Shown here: piece by piece, positions 34,000 through 42,289 of the stretch
Position numbering within the stretch: position 1 is the stretch's first letter
Layout: each line of letters opens with the position of its first letter
Source of the DNA: Mucilaginibacter sp. UR6-1
Lineage (GTDB): Bacteria; Bacteroidota; Bacteroidia; Sphingobacteriales; Sphingobacteriaceae
NCBI RefSeq assembly: GCF_020880975.1
Contig: NZ_JAJIWP010000005.1
Span: forward strand, 225,264 to 289,263
Direction: 5' to 3'
DNA: 64,000 bases
The notes under the pieces: model-generated
The model's input: the letters and a program-made list of their open reading frames with translations, nothing else
What the model was told of the DNA's origin: nothing
Databases searched by the model: none
Program-made: the position numbers and the translations under genes

Positions 34000-35637
34000 T
34001 TATGTTTGATATGGGAGTATAACAATAAATTCCGACCCTTGGTTTACTTTGCTTTTAATGAGGATGTCGCCATCCATAAAATTAACCAGTTCTTTACAAA
34101 AAGCCAAGCCGAGGCCAACGCTGCCGTTTTGGTTATATTGGTTCTCGAGGCGGTAAAATTTCTTAAATATATTACTTAATTCCGTTTTGGGTACACCTAT
34201 ACCCTGATCGGCGAATGAAAAGTGTATATTCTTTTTTTCGCGCCATATTTTAATATCCAGTACCTTTTTTTGCGGATGCGAATATTTGTACGCGTTCTCC
34301 ATCAAATTCTGAAAAACACTGCCCAGCATCACGGGGTCGGCCTGAAAATAGTTCACCCCTTCCTCAATATCCAAGCTTATCTGAAAATCATGATATTTTA
34401 TGCTGAAGGTTTCAATATAACGCTTTATAAAGCTTTCAATATCAATACCCTCTTTTTTGGTGGCGATTGAGCGGTTTTCAAGTTGCGTGAATGACAGCAG
34501 CCTGTTCATCAGTTCGTTTAGCTTATCGGCTTCTTCATCCAGTATCCGGCCATAATGTTTTAGCTGCCGCTCACTCATGGGGTTCTCGCCCCGCAGGTTC
34601 GATCCGGCTATTTTAATTACGCTTACAGGCGTTTTAAACTCGTGTGTAAAATTGTTTATAAAATCGTACTGCAGCTTAAACAGCTTGAGGTTCACGTTAA
34701 GGTTACGGTATATAAGCCAGGCCGTAAGCAACAAAAAGAAATAAATAAGCAGCGCTATACCCCCGATAGGCATAAAGCGGCGATTGATCTCATTGGTGAG
34801 ATGCCCCCTGTCTGACACGAAATAGAGCTTATAGTTTGAAAATGCCCCCGGCAGCGCCACCTCTGTAATGATCTTACTTTGCTCAATATACAATGGATCA
34901 TACACCACGGGTTCAACCGTTATTTTTTGATAAAGCTCGCGGTGCGGGTTTTTTACCCTGATATAGCGCGGATCAAGCAAAAAGGTCATCATGTTTTGCT
35001 TAAAGAATAGTTGCTGACTACTCTTTTGCATTTCCTTATACATTTTAATATCCTGCCTTCGGGGTACGTTAAGGTAGGAGATCTTATCGGGCTTAACGTC
35101 ATAAAACGTGCGGAATACTTCATTTTGCGATGGTACGGTCAACGTATCGGCCCGGTTAATAAACTCGTTCAGCCGGCCTGCCATTGCCCTGAAATCGGCC
35201 TCGTTTGATGGACTGTAGCGCTCAACACTGTTTACCGTTGGCCAGTTGGGCGTAAATTCATAAACCGATTGTACAAATATGCCCAACCTGTTACGGCGGG
35301 CGGGCCTTTTACCTATGCGTATATCATAAAAAATAACGCGGCGTACAAAGGCATAGTTGGTAAATACCGATGAAGCATAGGTGGCTGCCGAAGATGAATC
35401 TAAAAAGCCCTGATACGAGGTAACCTCGGGTATCTTATTCTGAAAAAAATCATTGTAGGGCGATATGGTTTGCTCCAGCACATCTATTTTTTTGGAGGCG
35501 AACTCATTCTCTACATACTTGCCCGTGAGGTTATAGGCGGTTATAAACGCTATAACCAGCAAAATGGTGATCAGTATCATGAAGATAATGATGAGCGAAA
35601 AATTTTTGCGGTACAGGTTGCGTTGTGCCTTAACCAT
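34000..35637 (-). CDS. Membrane sensor histidine kinase (RprX-like) with large periplasmic domain
   Basis: A 545-residue kinase: membrane helix about 14-36, a periplasmic domain of about 260 residues, a second helix about 303-322, then the kinase core. The H-box is NFTHEFKTPVSVIKIAG, the N-box is QNLMENAYKYSHPQKK, and the G-boxes are FADQGIGVPKTEL and GSVGLGLAFCKELV. There is no HAMP domain visible. The periplasmic domain has no family I recognise. It lies between the S9-like lipoprotein (8 bp upstream) and its response regulator, so the lipoprotein is a natural candidate to feed it signals. Confidence 0.9.
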   Translation of the reverse strand: MVKAQRNLYRKNFSLIIIFMILITILLVIAFITAYNLTGKYVENEFASKKIDVLEQTISPYNDFFQNKIPEVTSYQGFLDSSSAATYASSVFTNYAFVRRVIFYDIRIGKRPARRNRLGIFVQSVYEFTPNWPTVNSVERYSPSNEADFRAMAGRLNEFINRADTLTVPSQNEVFRTFYDVKPDKISYLNVPRRQDIKMYKEMQKSSQQLFFKQNMMTFLLDPRYIRVKNPHRELYQKITVEPVVYDPLYIEQSKIITEVALPGAFSNYKLYFVSDRGHLTNEINRRFMPIGGIALLIYFFLLLTAWLIYRNLNVNLKLFKLQYDFINNFTHEFKTPVSVIKIAGSNLRGENPMSERQLKHYGRILDEEADKLNELMNRLLSFTQLENRSIATKKEGIDIESFIKRYIETFSIKYHDFQISLDIEEGVNYFQADPVMLGSVFQNLMENAYKYSHPQKKVLDIKIWREKKNIHFSFADQGIGVPKTELSNIFKKFYRLENQYNQNGSVGLGLAFCKELVNFMDGDILIKSKVNQGSEFIVILPYQT

Positions 35638-35645
35638 AGTATGGT

Positions 35646-37544
35646 TTAGTTTTTACCGGATAAATTGGCTTCGAGGAATTTTTCCATTTCGGTATACATC
35701 AAAATACGGTTAGACTCGTTACGGAAAAAAGAGCGCTCATCGTTTTTAAGGATATAATTCACCGGCACCTTCTTTTTACGTAATTCAAGTACAAACTGGT
35801 TAAGTTCGGTAATGTTTGACCGGATATCTTTACCACCCTGCAATATCATTAAAGGTACCTTAATTTTATCAGCATGAAAAACAGGCGATATTGCCCGCAG
35901 GTGTTCAGCATCGGTTTCGGGGTTGCCCACCATTTCGTAAGTCATTTTTAAGTACGGCTTAAAAAACGGCGGGGCATCCTTTATAAAAGTAAAAAAGTTG
36001 ATCAACCCGTTTTGCACTATGGCGCAGCGGTACATATCCGGATGGAAGGAAACACCATACAGTGCCGAAAAACCGCCAAAACCGCTGCCATATATGGCAA
36101 TACGTTTAGGATCGGCTATTTTTTGTTCTATCAGCCAATTCACGCCGTCGGTAATATCCTGCTGTATTTTACCGCCTACCTGCTTAAAACCGGCGTTGCG
36201 AAAAGCTTTACCATACCCTGCTGAACCACGAAAGTTCATTTGCAGTACGGCATAACCACGATTTGCCAAAAACTGCACCTCGGAGTTATAACCCCAGGTA
36301 CTGCGCGCCCATGGGCCGCCATGCGGCATTACCACCACAGGCAAATTCTTACCATTGCTGCCCTGCGGTAGGGTTAGGTAACCATTGATAACCAAACCAT
36401 CGCTGGCCTTATAGCTTATCGGCTTCATGTCCGACAGTTGCGCAGGCTCAATGGTCGAATTCATTTCACCAATGCGGGTAAGCTTAGCAGTGGCGTTGTC
36501 ATACAAATAGTACGATCCCGGGTCACGGTCAGAGTAGGTGTAAACTATAAATTTTTTCTCGGCACTGTCACGGTCAACAATGCGGGTTTCATTACCTTTA
36601 AAGTTAACGCTTATCTTATCGTAAAGGGCTTTTACGGTGTCGTTAAAAAAATGCTTCTGCGGTTTTGATTCTTCCCAGGCGGCAAAATCCATGCGGTGCT
36701 TCTCCTTAAAATACTCCACATACATAATATCCGCGCGATCCTCTTTATAAACCACCTCTATCTGCTTCCCGGTTTCGGCATTGATCTTCACCAGCGCCAT
36801 CTTATCCTGAAACAGGTTTGACAGGGCATAAAAATTTTTACCGTTGCCTGTAAAAGCTATTGGCCTTATCGCATCCCTGAAATTACTTACTATCACCGGC
36901 TTAAACGGCGTTTGTTCATTCGGGCGGTATAGTATGGTTGTGTTCACCCCGTCAGACGCGCGAGCCAGCAGTATGCGACCGTCAACATCAGTTATCCAGT
37001 CGGTAATATCACCAGGGTTGGTAATATAAAGCTCGAGCGCGCCGGTGCGTATATTGAGATGATATACATCAAATATCCCTTCGTCGCGTTTGTTCAAGCT
37101 AACGGTAAGTATATTATGGTCGATCCTGCTGCGGCTAAGCAACCTGAATTTTACTTTGTATCCCGAAAAAAGCGCCCTTGTTTTAAACGTATTTACATCC
37201 AGCGCGAACATTTTGAGGCTGTCGCTGGCTACCATATCAATGCTATAAATTATCTGGTTATTAAACGTCCAGAAATAATCAGTAACAGGGCTGTCTTTAA
37301 ACTCGGTAACCATGCGGCCCTTGCCGTCAGCCAGTGATTGAACGAACAGGTTTTGCTTACCCTTGTATGATTTTAAATAGGATATGTATTGGCCATCAGG
37401 CGATATACGGAAGAATGACTTTTCGGGCGTTTTAAAAAAATCGAGAATAGGGATTCTCTCCGGTGTTTTTTCACGACATGAAACCACTCCGGCAAGCATC
37501 AGCACACAAAATATTAAGCGCCAAAAACGCATCGTTACACTCAT
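35646..37544 (-). CDS. S9 prolyl-oligopeptidase-like lipoprotein lacking catalytic Ser and His
   Basis: A lipoprotein of about 632 residues (lipobox LAGVVSC) with a beta-propeller-like half (about 35-370) and an alpha/beta-hydrolase half (about 390-630), the plan of S9 peptidases. The oxyanion loop HGGPWARSTWGYNSEVQ is kept. The nucleophile elbow, normally G-x-S-x-G-G, reads G-S-G-F-G-G (about residues 487-492), so Ser is Gly. The catalytic His region, normally E-G-H-x-F, reads E-R-S-F-F (Ser at about 606). Only the Asp (GGKDIRS, about 574) remains. It is probably a non-catalytic binding protein. It is the first gene of the operon with the two-component pair. ATG at 37532 is an alternative start. 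Confidence 0.85.
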   Translation of the reverse strand: MSVTMRFWRLIFCVLMLAGVVSCREKTPERIPILDFFKTPEKSFFRISPDGQYISYLKSYKGKQNLFVQSLADGKGRMVTEFKDSPVTDYFWTFNNQIIYSIDMVASDSLKMFALDVNTFKTRALFSGYKVKFRLLSRSRIDHNILTVSLNKRDEGIFDVYHLNIRTGALELYITNPGDITDWITDVDGRILLARASDGVNTTILYRPNEQTPFKPVIVSNFRDAIRPIAFTGNGKNFYALSNLFQDKMALVKINAETGKQIEVVYKEDRADIMYVEYFKEKHRMDFAAWEESKPQKHFFNDTVKALYDKISVNFKGNETRIVDRDSAEKKFIVYTYSDRDPGSYYLYDNATAKLTRIGEMNSTIEPAQLSDMKPISYKASDGLVINGYLTLPQGSNGKNLPVVVMPHGGPWARSTWGYNSEVQFLANRGYAVLQMNFRGSAGYGKAFRNAGFKQVGGKIQQDITDGVNWLIEQKIADPKRIAIYGSGFGGFSALYGVSFHPDMYRCAIVQNGLINFFTFIKDAPPFFKPYLKMTYEMVGNPETDAEHLRAISPVFHADKIKVPLMILQGGKDIRSNITELNQFVLELRKKKVPVNYILKNDERSFFRNESNRILMYTEMEKFLEANLSGKN

Positions 37545-37620
37545 CAAGCCACGTTATAAAATGTTAAATTAATGTATTTTATACTTATCTCTTTAAAATG
37601 TCACCACAATTTTACCCGCG

Positions 37621-37628
37621 CAAACATA
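37621..37628 (-). promoter_or_regulatory. Candidate -7 box for the S9-like/two-component operon
   Basis: TATGTTTG on the minus strand fits TAnnTTTG, about 77 bp before the start codon. No clear -33 element was found. Confidence 0.3.
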
Positions 37629-37677
37629 AATTGACGTGGCGCTGCGTTTAATGATGGAAAACGGTATTTTTGAAAGG

Positions 37678-39486
37678 ATGGATAAGCTGCGCACCCTTAT
37701 ATATATTGCCCTGGCTATGCTTTGCAGCGGCCCGCTTTACGCCCAAAATAACGAGCTTAAGCTTGCCCAGCAATACAGCGCCAATGGCGAATTGCAAAAA
37801 GCGTCAGAGATCTATCAGAAACTTTATAAACAGGAGAACGAAGCTTACTACCCTTTTTATGTGAACAATCTTATCGCCCTGAAAATATTTGACGAGGCGG
37901 AGAACATCACTAAAAAGATGCTCAAAAAATATCCCGACGAAAGCGACTATCCTTTAAAGCTGGCTGTAATATATACCCAAAAAGGCGATACCGATAAAGC
38001 TAACGGCATTTATAATGACATGATAAGCAAGATGCCTGCCGAGCCCGGCGCGGTATCAATGCTGGGGATGCAGCTATACCAAAGCGGCAATATGGAATAT
38101 GCCATAAAAACATTTAGGCAGGGCCGTAAGCTGCTTAACAATAACATCGCGTTTAGCCATGAGCTGATTACCCTGTACCGTTATAACCGTGATAAAGCAG
38201 CGCTTATTGATGAGTACATGAACTTTTTGCCGCAAAACCCCGGGTATACCAGCCAGGCTAAGAACACCCTGTCGGCATTATTTGAGGATGCAGATTATGA
38301 TGTATTAAAGGCCGCCCTGTTTAAACGTATACAGAAAGACCCCGGCCAGGCCGCTTATATTGATTTGCTTACCTGGGTATTATTACAGCAAAAGGAGTAT
38401 GACCAGGCTATTAACCAGGCCATTGCGCTTAACCGCCGCGGCGATACCGATGGCGAAAGCATTGTTGAACTTTGCCGCATACTGGTTGAAAACAAGGCTT
38501 ATGACGAAGCCATACGCGGATATGACTATATAGTTGCCAAAGGGCAGAATGAGCGATGGTTTATTACCGCTAAAATTGAGCTTACCGATGCCAAAAGTCA
38601 AAAGATAACATCAGGCAGCTATACCCCGGCCGACCTGGCCAGTTTAGAGCAGGATTATAAGGATCTGCTTACGCAGTTCGGGCAATCGCCGGCCACCGTT
38701 TTCGCTATGAAAAGGCTGGCTAACCTGCAGGCTTTTAAGCTACACAAGTTAAATGAGGCGCAAAGGCTGTTACAACAGGCCATTGCCGTACCGGGTATCA
38801 ACGCGCAAACATTGGCTACCTGCAAGCTTGACCTGGGTGATGTATATCTGCTTAACGGCAAACCGTGGGAAGCCACATTGCTATACAGCCAGGTTGAGAA
38901 GGACAAAACCGATAGCGAAACTGAGCAGGAAGCCAAATTGCGTAATGCTAAACTGGCCTACTATACCGGCGATCTGGACTATGCCAAAGGGCAGCTAAGC
39001 ATCCTGAAAGCAGCTACCTCAAAGCTGATAGCCAATGATGCCCTTAACCTGCAACTACTGATAAGTGATTACCTGGCGAATGATAGCACCGGCGCTGCCC
39101 TTAAAATGTATGCTCGTGCGGATATGCACCTGTTTGCCAACCAACCTGAAAGGGCCATCCGCACCCTGGACAGCATTGATGTAAAATATCCGGGCAATTC
39201 ATTGGGTGATGATATACTGATGGCCAGGGCCCGAATTATGATCGCCAAAAAGGATTACGCAGGTGCAAGCGCAAACCTTAAAACTATTGCTAATACCCAT
39301 TCAACGAGCCTTTGGGCTGATGATGCCGTATTTATACTGGGCGACCTGTACGAGAATAACCTGAACAATAAGGAGCTGGCCAAAACTTATTATCAAAAAA
39401 TAGTGACCGACTACCCCGGCAGTTTGTGGCTTAACGAGGCACGCAAACGTTTCAGGGTGTTGCGCGGCGATAGCCAGGGCACCTGA
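37678..39486 (+). CDS. Secreted TPR-repeat protein
   Basis: A protein of about 602 residues with a signal peptide (TLIYIALAMLCSGPLYAQ) and tetratricopeptide repeats along its whole length (for example ANGELQKASEIYQKLYKQ, QKGDTDKANGIYNDMISK, KKDYAGASANLKTIA, DAVFILGDLYENN). It likely acts as a periplasmic scaffold. ATG at 37678 follows a GAAAGG ribosome site directly; an upstream in-frame GTG at 37636 would place 14 polar residues before the signal peptide. It is divergent from the S9-like operon and followed 20 bp later by the DUF4286 gene. Confidence 0.8.
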   Translation: MDKLRTLIYIALAMLCSGPLYAQNNELKLAQQYSANGELQKASEIYQKLYKQENEAYYPFYVNNLIALKIFDEAENITKKMLKKYPDESDYPLKLAVIYTQKGDTDKANGIYNDMISKMPAEPGAVSMLGMQLYQSGNMEYAIKTFRQGRKLLNNNIAFSHELITLYRYNRDKAALIDEYMNFLPQNPGYTSQAKNTLSALFEDADYDVLKAALFKRIQKDPGQAAYIDLLTWVLLQQKEYDQAINQAIALNRRGDTDGESIVELCRILVENKAYDEAIRGYDYIVAKGQNERWFITAKIELTDAKSQKITSGSYTPADLASLEQDYKDLLTQFGQSPATVFAMKRLANLQAFKLHKLNEAQRLLQQAIAVPGINAQTLATCKLDLGDVYLLNGKPWEATLLYSQVEKDKTDSETEQEAKLRNAKLAYYTGDLDYAKGQLSILKAATSKLIANDALNLQLLISDYLANDSTGAALKMYARADMHLFANQPERAIRTLDSIDVKYPGNSLGDDILMARARIMIAKKDYAGASANLKTIANTHSTSLWADDAVFILGDLYENNLNNKELAKTYYQKIVTDYPGSLWLNEARKRFRVLRGDSQGT

Positions 39487-39494
39487 TATTTTTA

Positions 39495-39502
39495 TATTTT
39501 TG
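39495..39502 (+). promoter_or_regulatory. Candidate -7 box for the DUF4286 gene
   Basis: TATTTTTG-TACC-ATG: an exact TAnnTTTG box 4 bp before the start codon, with the same TACC spacer as at the atp operon. No -33 match. Confidence 0.35.
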
Positions 39503-39506
39503 TACC

Positions 39507-39818
39507 ATGATTATTTACAACGAAACTGTTATTGTGGAAGAAGCCAGCCATACCGAATGGCTTACCTGGATGCAGCAAACTCAATTGCCCGCTATTATGG
39601 CTGCCGGCCACTTTAAACAACATAACATATTACACGTAATGGATTCGCCTAACGAGGGGGTTACCTATTGCGTACAATACCACGCCGATAAACTGGAAGA
39701 TGTAGAGGCTTATTTTACTAATCACCTCGACGGATTTCAAGCCGAGCAACAACAACGTTTTGAAAACAAATTGGTAACCTTCAGTTCGCTGATGCAAACC
39801 GTACCGGCTATATTTTAA
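39507..39818 (+). CDS. DUF4286 family protein
   Basis: A 103-residue soluble protein matching the DUF4286 family of Bacteroidota: MIIYNETVIVEEASHTEWL at the start, the central HYKQHNILHV-like segment (FKQHNILHVMDS), and TYCVQYHADKLEDVEAYF. The predicted fold is a ferredoxin-like alpha/beta sandwich similar to antibiotic-monooxygenase-type dimers, but no function is known. It ends just before a strong bidirectional terminator. Confidence 0.8.
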   Translation: MIIYNETVIVEEASHTEWLTWMQQTQLPAIMAAGHFKQHNILHVMDSPNEGVTYCVQYHADKLEDVEAYFTNHLDGFQAEQQQRFENKLVTFSSLMQTVPAIF

Positions 39819-39840
39819 ACCAAAGCCGCGCTATATAAAA

Positions 39841-39868
39841 AAGGGATCGTTATGGTTAACGATCCCTT
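39841..39868. terminator. Bidirectional terminator
   Basis: AAGGGATCGTTA-TGGT-TAACGATCCCTT, a perfect 12-bp stem flanked by A-run and T-run, so it can stop transcription from both the DUF4286 gene (+) and the OmpA-like gene (-). Confidence 0.9.
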
Positions 39869-39891
39869 TTTTTATAGCTTAAAGCCTGATA

Positions 39892-40701
39892 TTATTTTGT
39901 AGATATCAGGTTATACAACTCATCCAGCTTAGGGCTGAGTACAATTTCAATACGCCTGTTCTTAGCCAGTGCTTCGGGAGTGTTACCCGGGTCAATCGGC
40001 TGAAACTCGCCTTTACCCGTAGCCGTTATGCGGGCCGGATCAATATGCTGTTCCTCTGTTAAAAAACGGCTTACCGATGTAGCACGGAGTACGCTTAAAT
40101 CCCAGTTATCTTTTATCTGGCCAAGGTTTTTGATACGCTTGTTATCAGTATGCCCTTCAACAGATATATTGATGTCGGCCTCTTTATTCAATACCGCCGC
40201 TAATTGTGTAAGCGCCTGTTTACCCTTATCATCAATCACTATACTACCCGAAGGGAAAAGTAATTTATCAGTGAGCGATACATATACTTTGCCGTTACGG
40301 ATATCAACGCTCAAACCACTTTGTTGAAAGCCTAATAACGCCTTTTGCAGTTTATTCTTTAGCGCGTTGGTAGCTTCATCGCGTTTACGCAATATCTCCT
40401 CAACCTCTTTTAACCTTGCCTCGCGCTTCTGTAAGTCGCTTGATAGTTGGTTAACCTTGCTTGAGCTTGCCGTGTAGTTATTATTCAGGGTTTTGTAGTT
40501 GCCATTCAGCTCGGCCAACTCACGGGTAAGCCTGGTTGAGTCGCCTTTAAGGCGTGACAATTCTTCTTCCAGCGTTTCAGACCGTTGAGTTAACGAGTCG
40601 ATCTGCGCCAGCATAGCCTTATGTTTTTTAGGGGATAAAATAACGCACGACTGTATAAACAGCGCTGCAAATAAAAAAGCGAAAAGGTACTTTATCTTCA
40701 T
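39892..40701 (-). CDS. OmpA-family lipoprotein with coiled coil
   Basis: A 269-residue lipoprotein (lipobox FIQSC, Cys19). Residues about 30-115 form a long coiled coil with heptad-like Leu spacing (AQIDSLTQRSETLEEELSRL). Residues about 130-262 form an OmpA/MotB peptidoglycan-binding domain, with the diagnostic ISVEGHTDNKRI and NWDLSVLRATSVSRFL, and RRIEIVLSP at the end. It probably tethers the outer membrane to the cell wall. It starts 3 bp downstream of the DUF2461 gene. Confidence 0.9.
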   Translation of the reverse strand: MKIKYLFAFLFAALFIQSCVILSPKKHKAMLAQIDSLTQRSETLEEELSRLKGDSTRLTRELAELNGNYKTLNNNYTASSSKVNQLSSDLQKREARLKEVEEILRKRDEATNALKNKLQKALLGFQQSGLSVDIRNGKVYVSLTDKLLFPSGSIVIDDKGKQALTQLAAVLNKEADINISVEGHTDNKRIKNLGQIKDNWDLSVLRATSVSRFLTEEQHIDPARITATGKGEFQPIDPGNTPEALAKNRRIEIVLSPKLDELYNLISTK

Positions 40702-40704
40702 AGT

Positions 40705-41370
40705 TTAAACGATTGCATTATTCAGGAAAACGTTAAGCGGGTAGATATGGCTGCATACCGCTGCTACATTAGCTACAATATCCTTTTTGATCACCTCACT
40801 ATCGGTAAGCTTGCGCCAGGCCACAAAGCTTTTTAGTTTTAACAGTTCAATATTCTCGTTATCGGCAGCATAATCGCGTGGGTTGGTTTTCAATTTCTCC
40901 TGGTCGCGAAAGTGGCCAAACAGTTTGATGAATTCCGGTGCGTCAACTATTTCTTTCAGCTCATGGGCATTATAGTCAATCTCCTGCCTTATGGCCTTTA
41001 GGTGGTTAGCCTCAGGCATCCAGTATCCACCTGCAATAAATGAATTGCCCGGTTCTATCTGCACATAATATTCAGAGCCACGGCTGCCGTTAGGGTGTTG
41101 ACGTGGAATGGTGATACCGAAATTCTTTTTATACGGGGTTTTATCAGGGCTGAAACGAACATCGCGATAGATCCTTAAAACACATTTTTTAGGATCTGCA
41201 TCCGTATTAACACCAGGATCAATACCGGCCAGCTCCTTAATCAGGCTGGCAGCAAATGCAATTACATTTTCGCGGCCCTGATCGTGCCGGGCCTTGTTGG
41301 CCATAAACCAGTCGCGGTTATTGTTTTGGGCGAGTTCTTTTAAAAAATCAAGCGTTTCCTTTTTTATCAT
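40705..41370 (-). CDS. DUF2461 family protein
   Basis: A 221-residue cytoplasmic protein of the DUF2461 (TIGR02453) family. The family hallmarks are LKELAQNNNRDWFMANKARH at the N-terminus, RIYRDVRFSPDKTPYKKNFG in the middle and EPGNSFIAGGYWMPEANHL after it. Function is unknown across the family. It forms a two-gene unit with the OmpA-like lipoprotein (3-bp gap). Confidence 0.88.
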   Translation of the reverse strand: MIKKETLDFLKELAQNNNRDWFMANKARHDQGRENVIAFAASLIKELAGIDPGVNTDADPKKCVLRIYRDVRFSPDKTPYKKNFGITIPRQHPNGSRGSEYYVQIEPGNSFIAGGYWMPEANHLKAIRQEIDYNAHELKEIVDAPEFIKLFGHFRDQEKLKTNPRDYAADNENIELLKLKSFVAWRKLTDSEVIKKDIVANVAAVCSHIYPLNVFLNNAIV

Positions 41371-41415
41371 AGGTAGTATTAAGGGCTGACCGCTTGTTGC
41401 AAGAGGGCAGATTTT

Positions 41416-41694
41416 TTAGTTAAGGTGCAGCTTCTCGTTACGCATGTTAAGCTCAACATTCTCTTTACGGCGATATTTTTTATACCAAACGTAACCACCT
41501 ATGGCAGCGGCTATGTAAGGCATGGCCAGCAGGTAAAGTATACCGTTGTTAAGGCCGGCTGTTTCGTTACCACCATTTTGCGCGTTGGACTCAACAGTGG
41601 CCGAACACATGGCGCATTGCGCCATCACCACATCGCTGCTAAGCAATATTAAACCGGCAACCATGGCCACAAAAAACAGTTTAAAAGCCTTCAT
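41416..41694 (-). CDS. Small secreted/membrane CxxC protein at the end of the cox cluster
   Basis: A 92-residue protein with a signal peptide (VAGLILLSSDVVMAQ) directly followed by CAMCSATVESN, a C-x-x-C pair at the mature N-terminus. One membrane helix follows (about 50-70), then a basic tail. The gene lies 13 bp after the DUF420 gene, as the last of the respiratory cluster. The C-x-x-C and location suggest a copper or thiol-redox assembly role, which is an inference. I do not know a named family. Confidence 0.7.
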   Translation of the reverse strand: MKAFKLFFVAMVAGLILLSSDVVMAQCAMCSATVESNAQNGGNETAGLNNGILYLLAMPYIAAAIGGYVWYKKYRRKENVELNMRNEKLHLN

Positions 41695-41707
41695 ATAACA
41701 AAGTTAA

Positions 41708-42280
41708 TTAAAAATGGTAATATGGCGATATCATCAGGTAAACTACAACGCCGGTAATGGTAACATACAGCCATATCGGGAATGTCCACCTAACCAGCTT
41801 GCGGTGTTTTTCAACCTGCATTTGCAACCCGCGGTAAAAACTCAAAAGTATTAACGGCAGCACACCTGCCGCAAGTATAATATGCGTAATTAAAATTACA
41901 AAATACACATAACGTATGCCGCCTGCCTGTGCCTTCTCCGCTTCGGACACGATGTGGTCGCCGTTTATGTCGCCAAAATTGGTTTCAGGGGCCAGGTAAT
42001 GAAACAGGATGTACGATACGAGAAATAATGACGACAGGCAAAATGCCGCAATGTTCACCCTTTTGTGCATAGTGATATTACCTTGCTTAATAAAGTATAA
42101 CGATATAAGCAGCAATACAGAACAGGTGCCATTAAATATGGCGTTCAGTTTCGGTAAAAAGTAGGTAAATGAGGGCAGCTCGGCCGGGGCAGGTATTATT
42201 TTACGGTTAAGAATGATCACAACCAATAAAACAAACACCGAAACGGCAGCTACAAAACGAAATATGAACTTATCACTCAT
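41708..42280 (-). CDS. DUF420 membrane protein (CtaM/YozB-like)
   Basis: A 190-residue protein with five to six membrane helices. The conserved His residues (TMHKRVNIAAFCL, LFHYLAPETNFGD, ILITHIILAAGVLPL, KHRKLVRWTFPIWLY) match the DUF420 family. In Bacillus the relative CtaM/YozB is needed for activity of the heme-copper oxidase. Here it lies 9 bp after the Sco gene in the oxidase cluster, consistent with an assembly factor. Confidence 0.8.
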   Translation of the reverse strand: MSDKFIFRFVAAVSVFVLLVVIILNRKIIPAPAELPSFTYFLPKLNAIFNGTCSVLLLISLYFIKQGNITMHKRVNIAAFCLSSLFLVSYILFHYLAPETNFGDINGDHIVSEAEKAQAGGIRYVYFVILITHIILAAGVLPLILLSFYRGLQMQVEKHRKLVRWTFPIWLYVTITGVVVYLMISPYYHF

Positions 42281-42289
42281 GTTAAAAAA

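Noticed and set aside
33307..35637. Naming the two-component pair PorX/PorY (type IX regulators) because of its place next to gldN
   Set aside because: PorX has a C-terminal phosphatase-like domain; this regulator has an OmpR-type winged helix. RprX/RprY-like is the closer match.
35646..37544. Calling the S9-like gene a pseudogene
   Set aside because: The frame is open over 630 codons with an intact lipoprotein signal and fold motifs; only catalytic residues changed.
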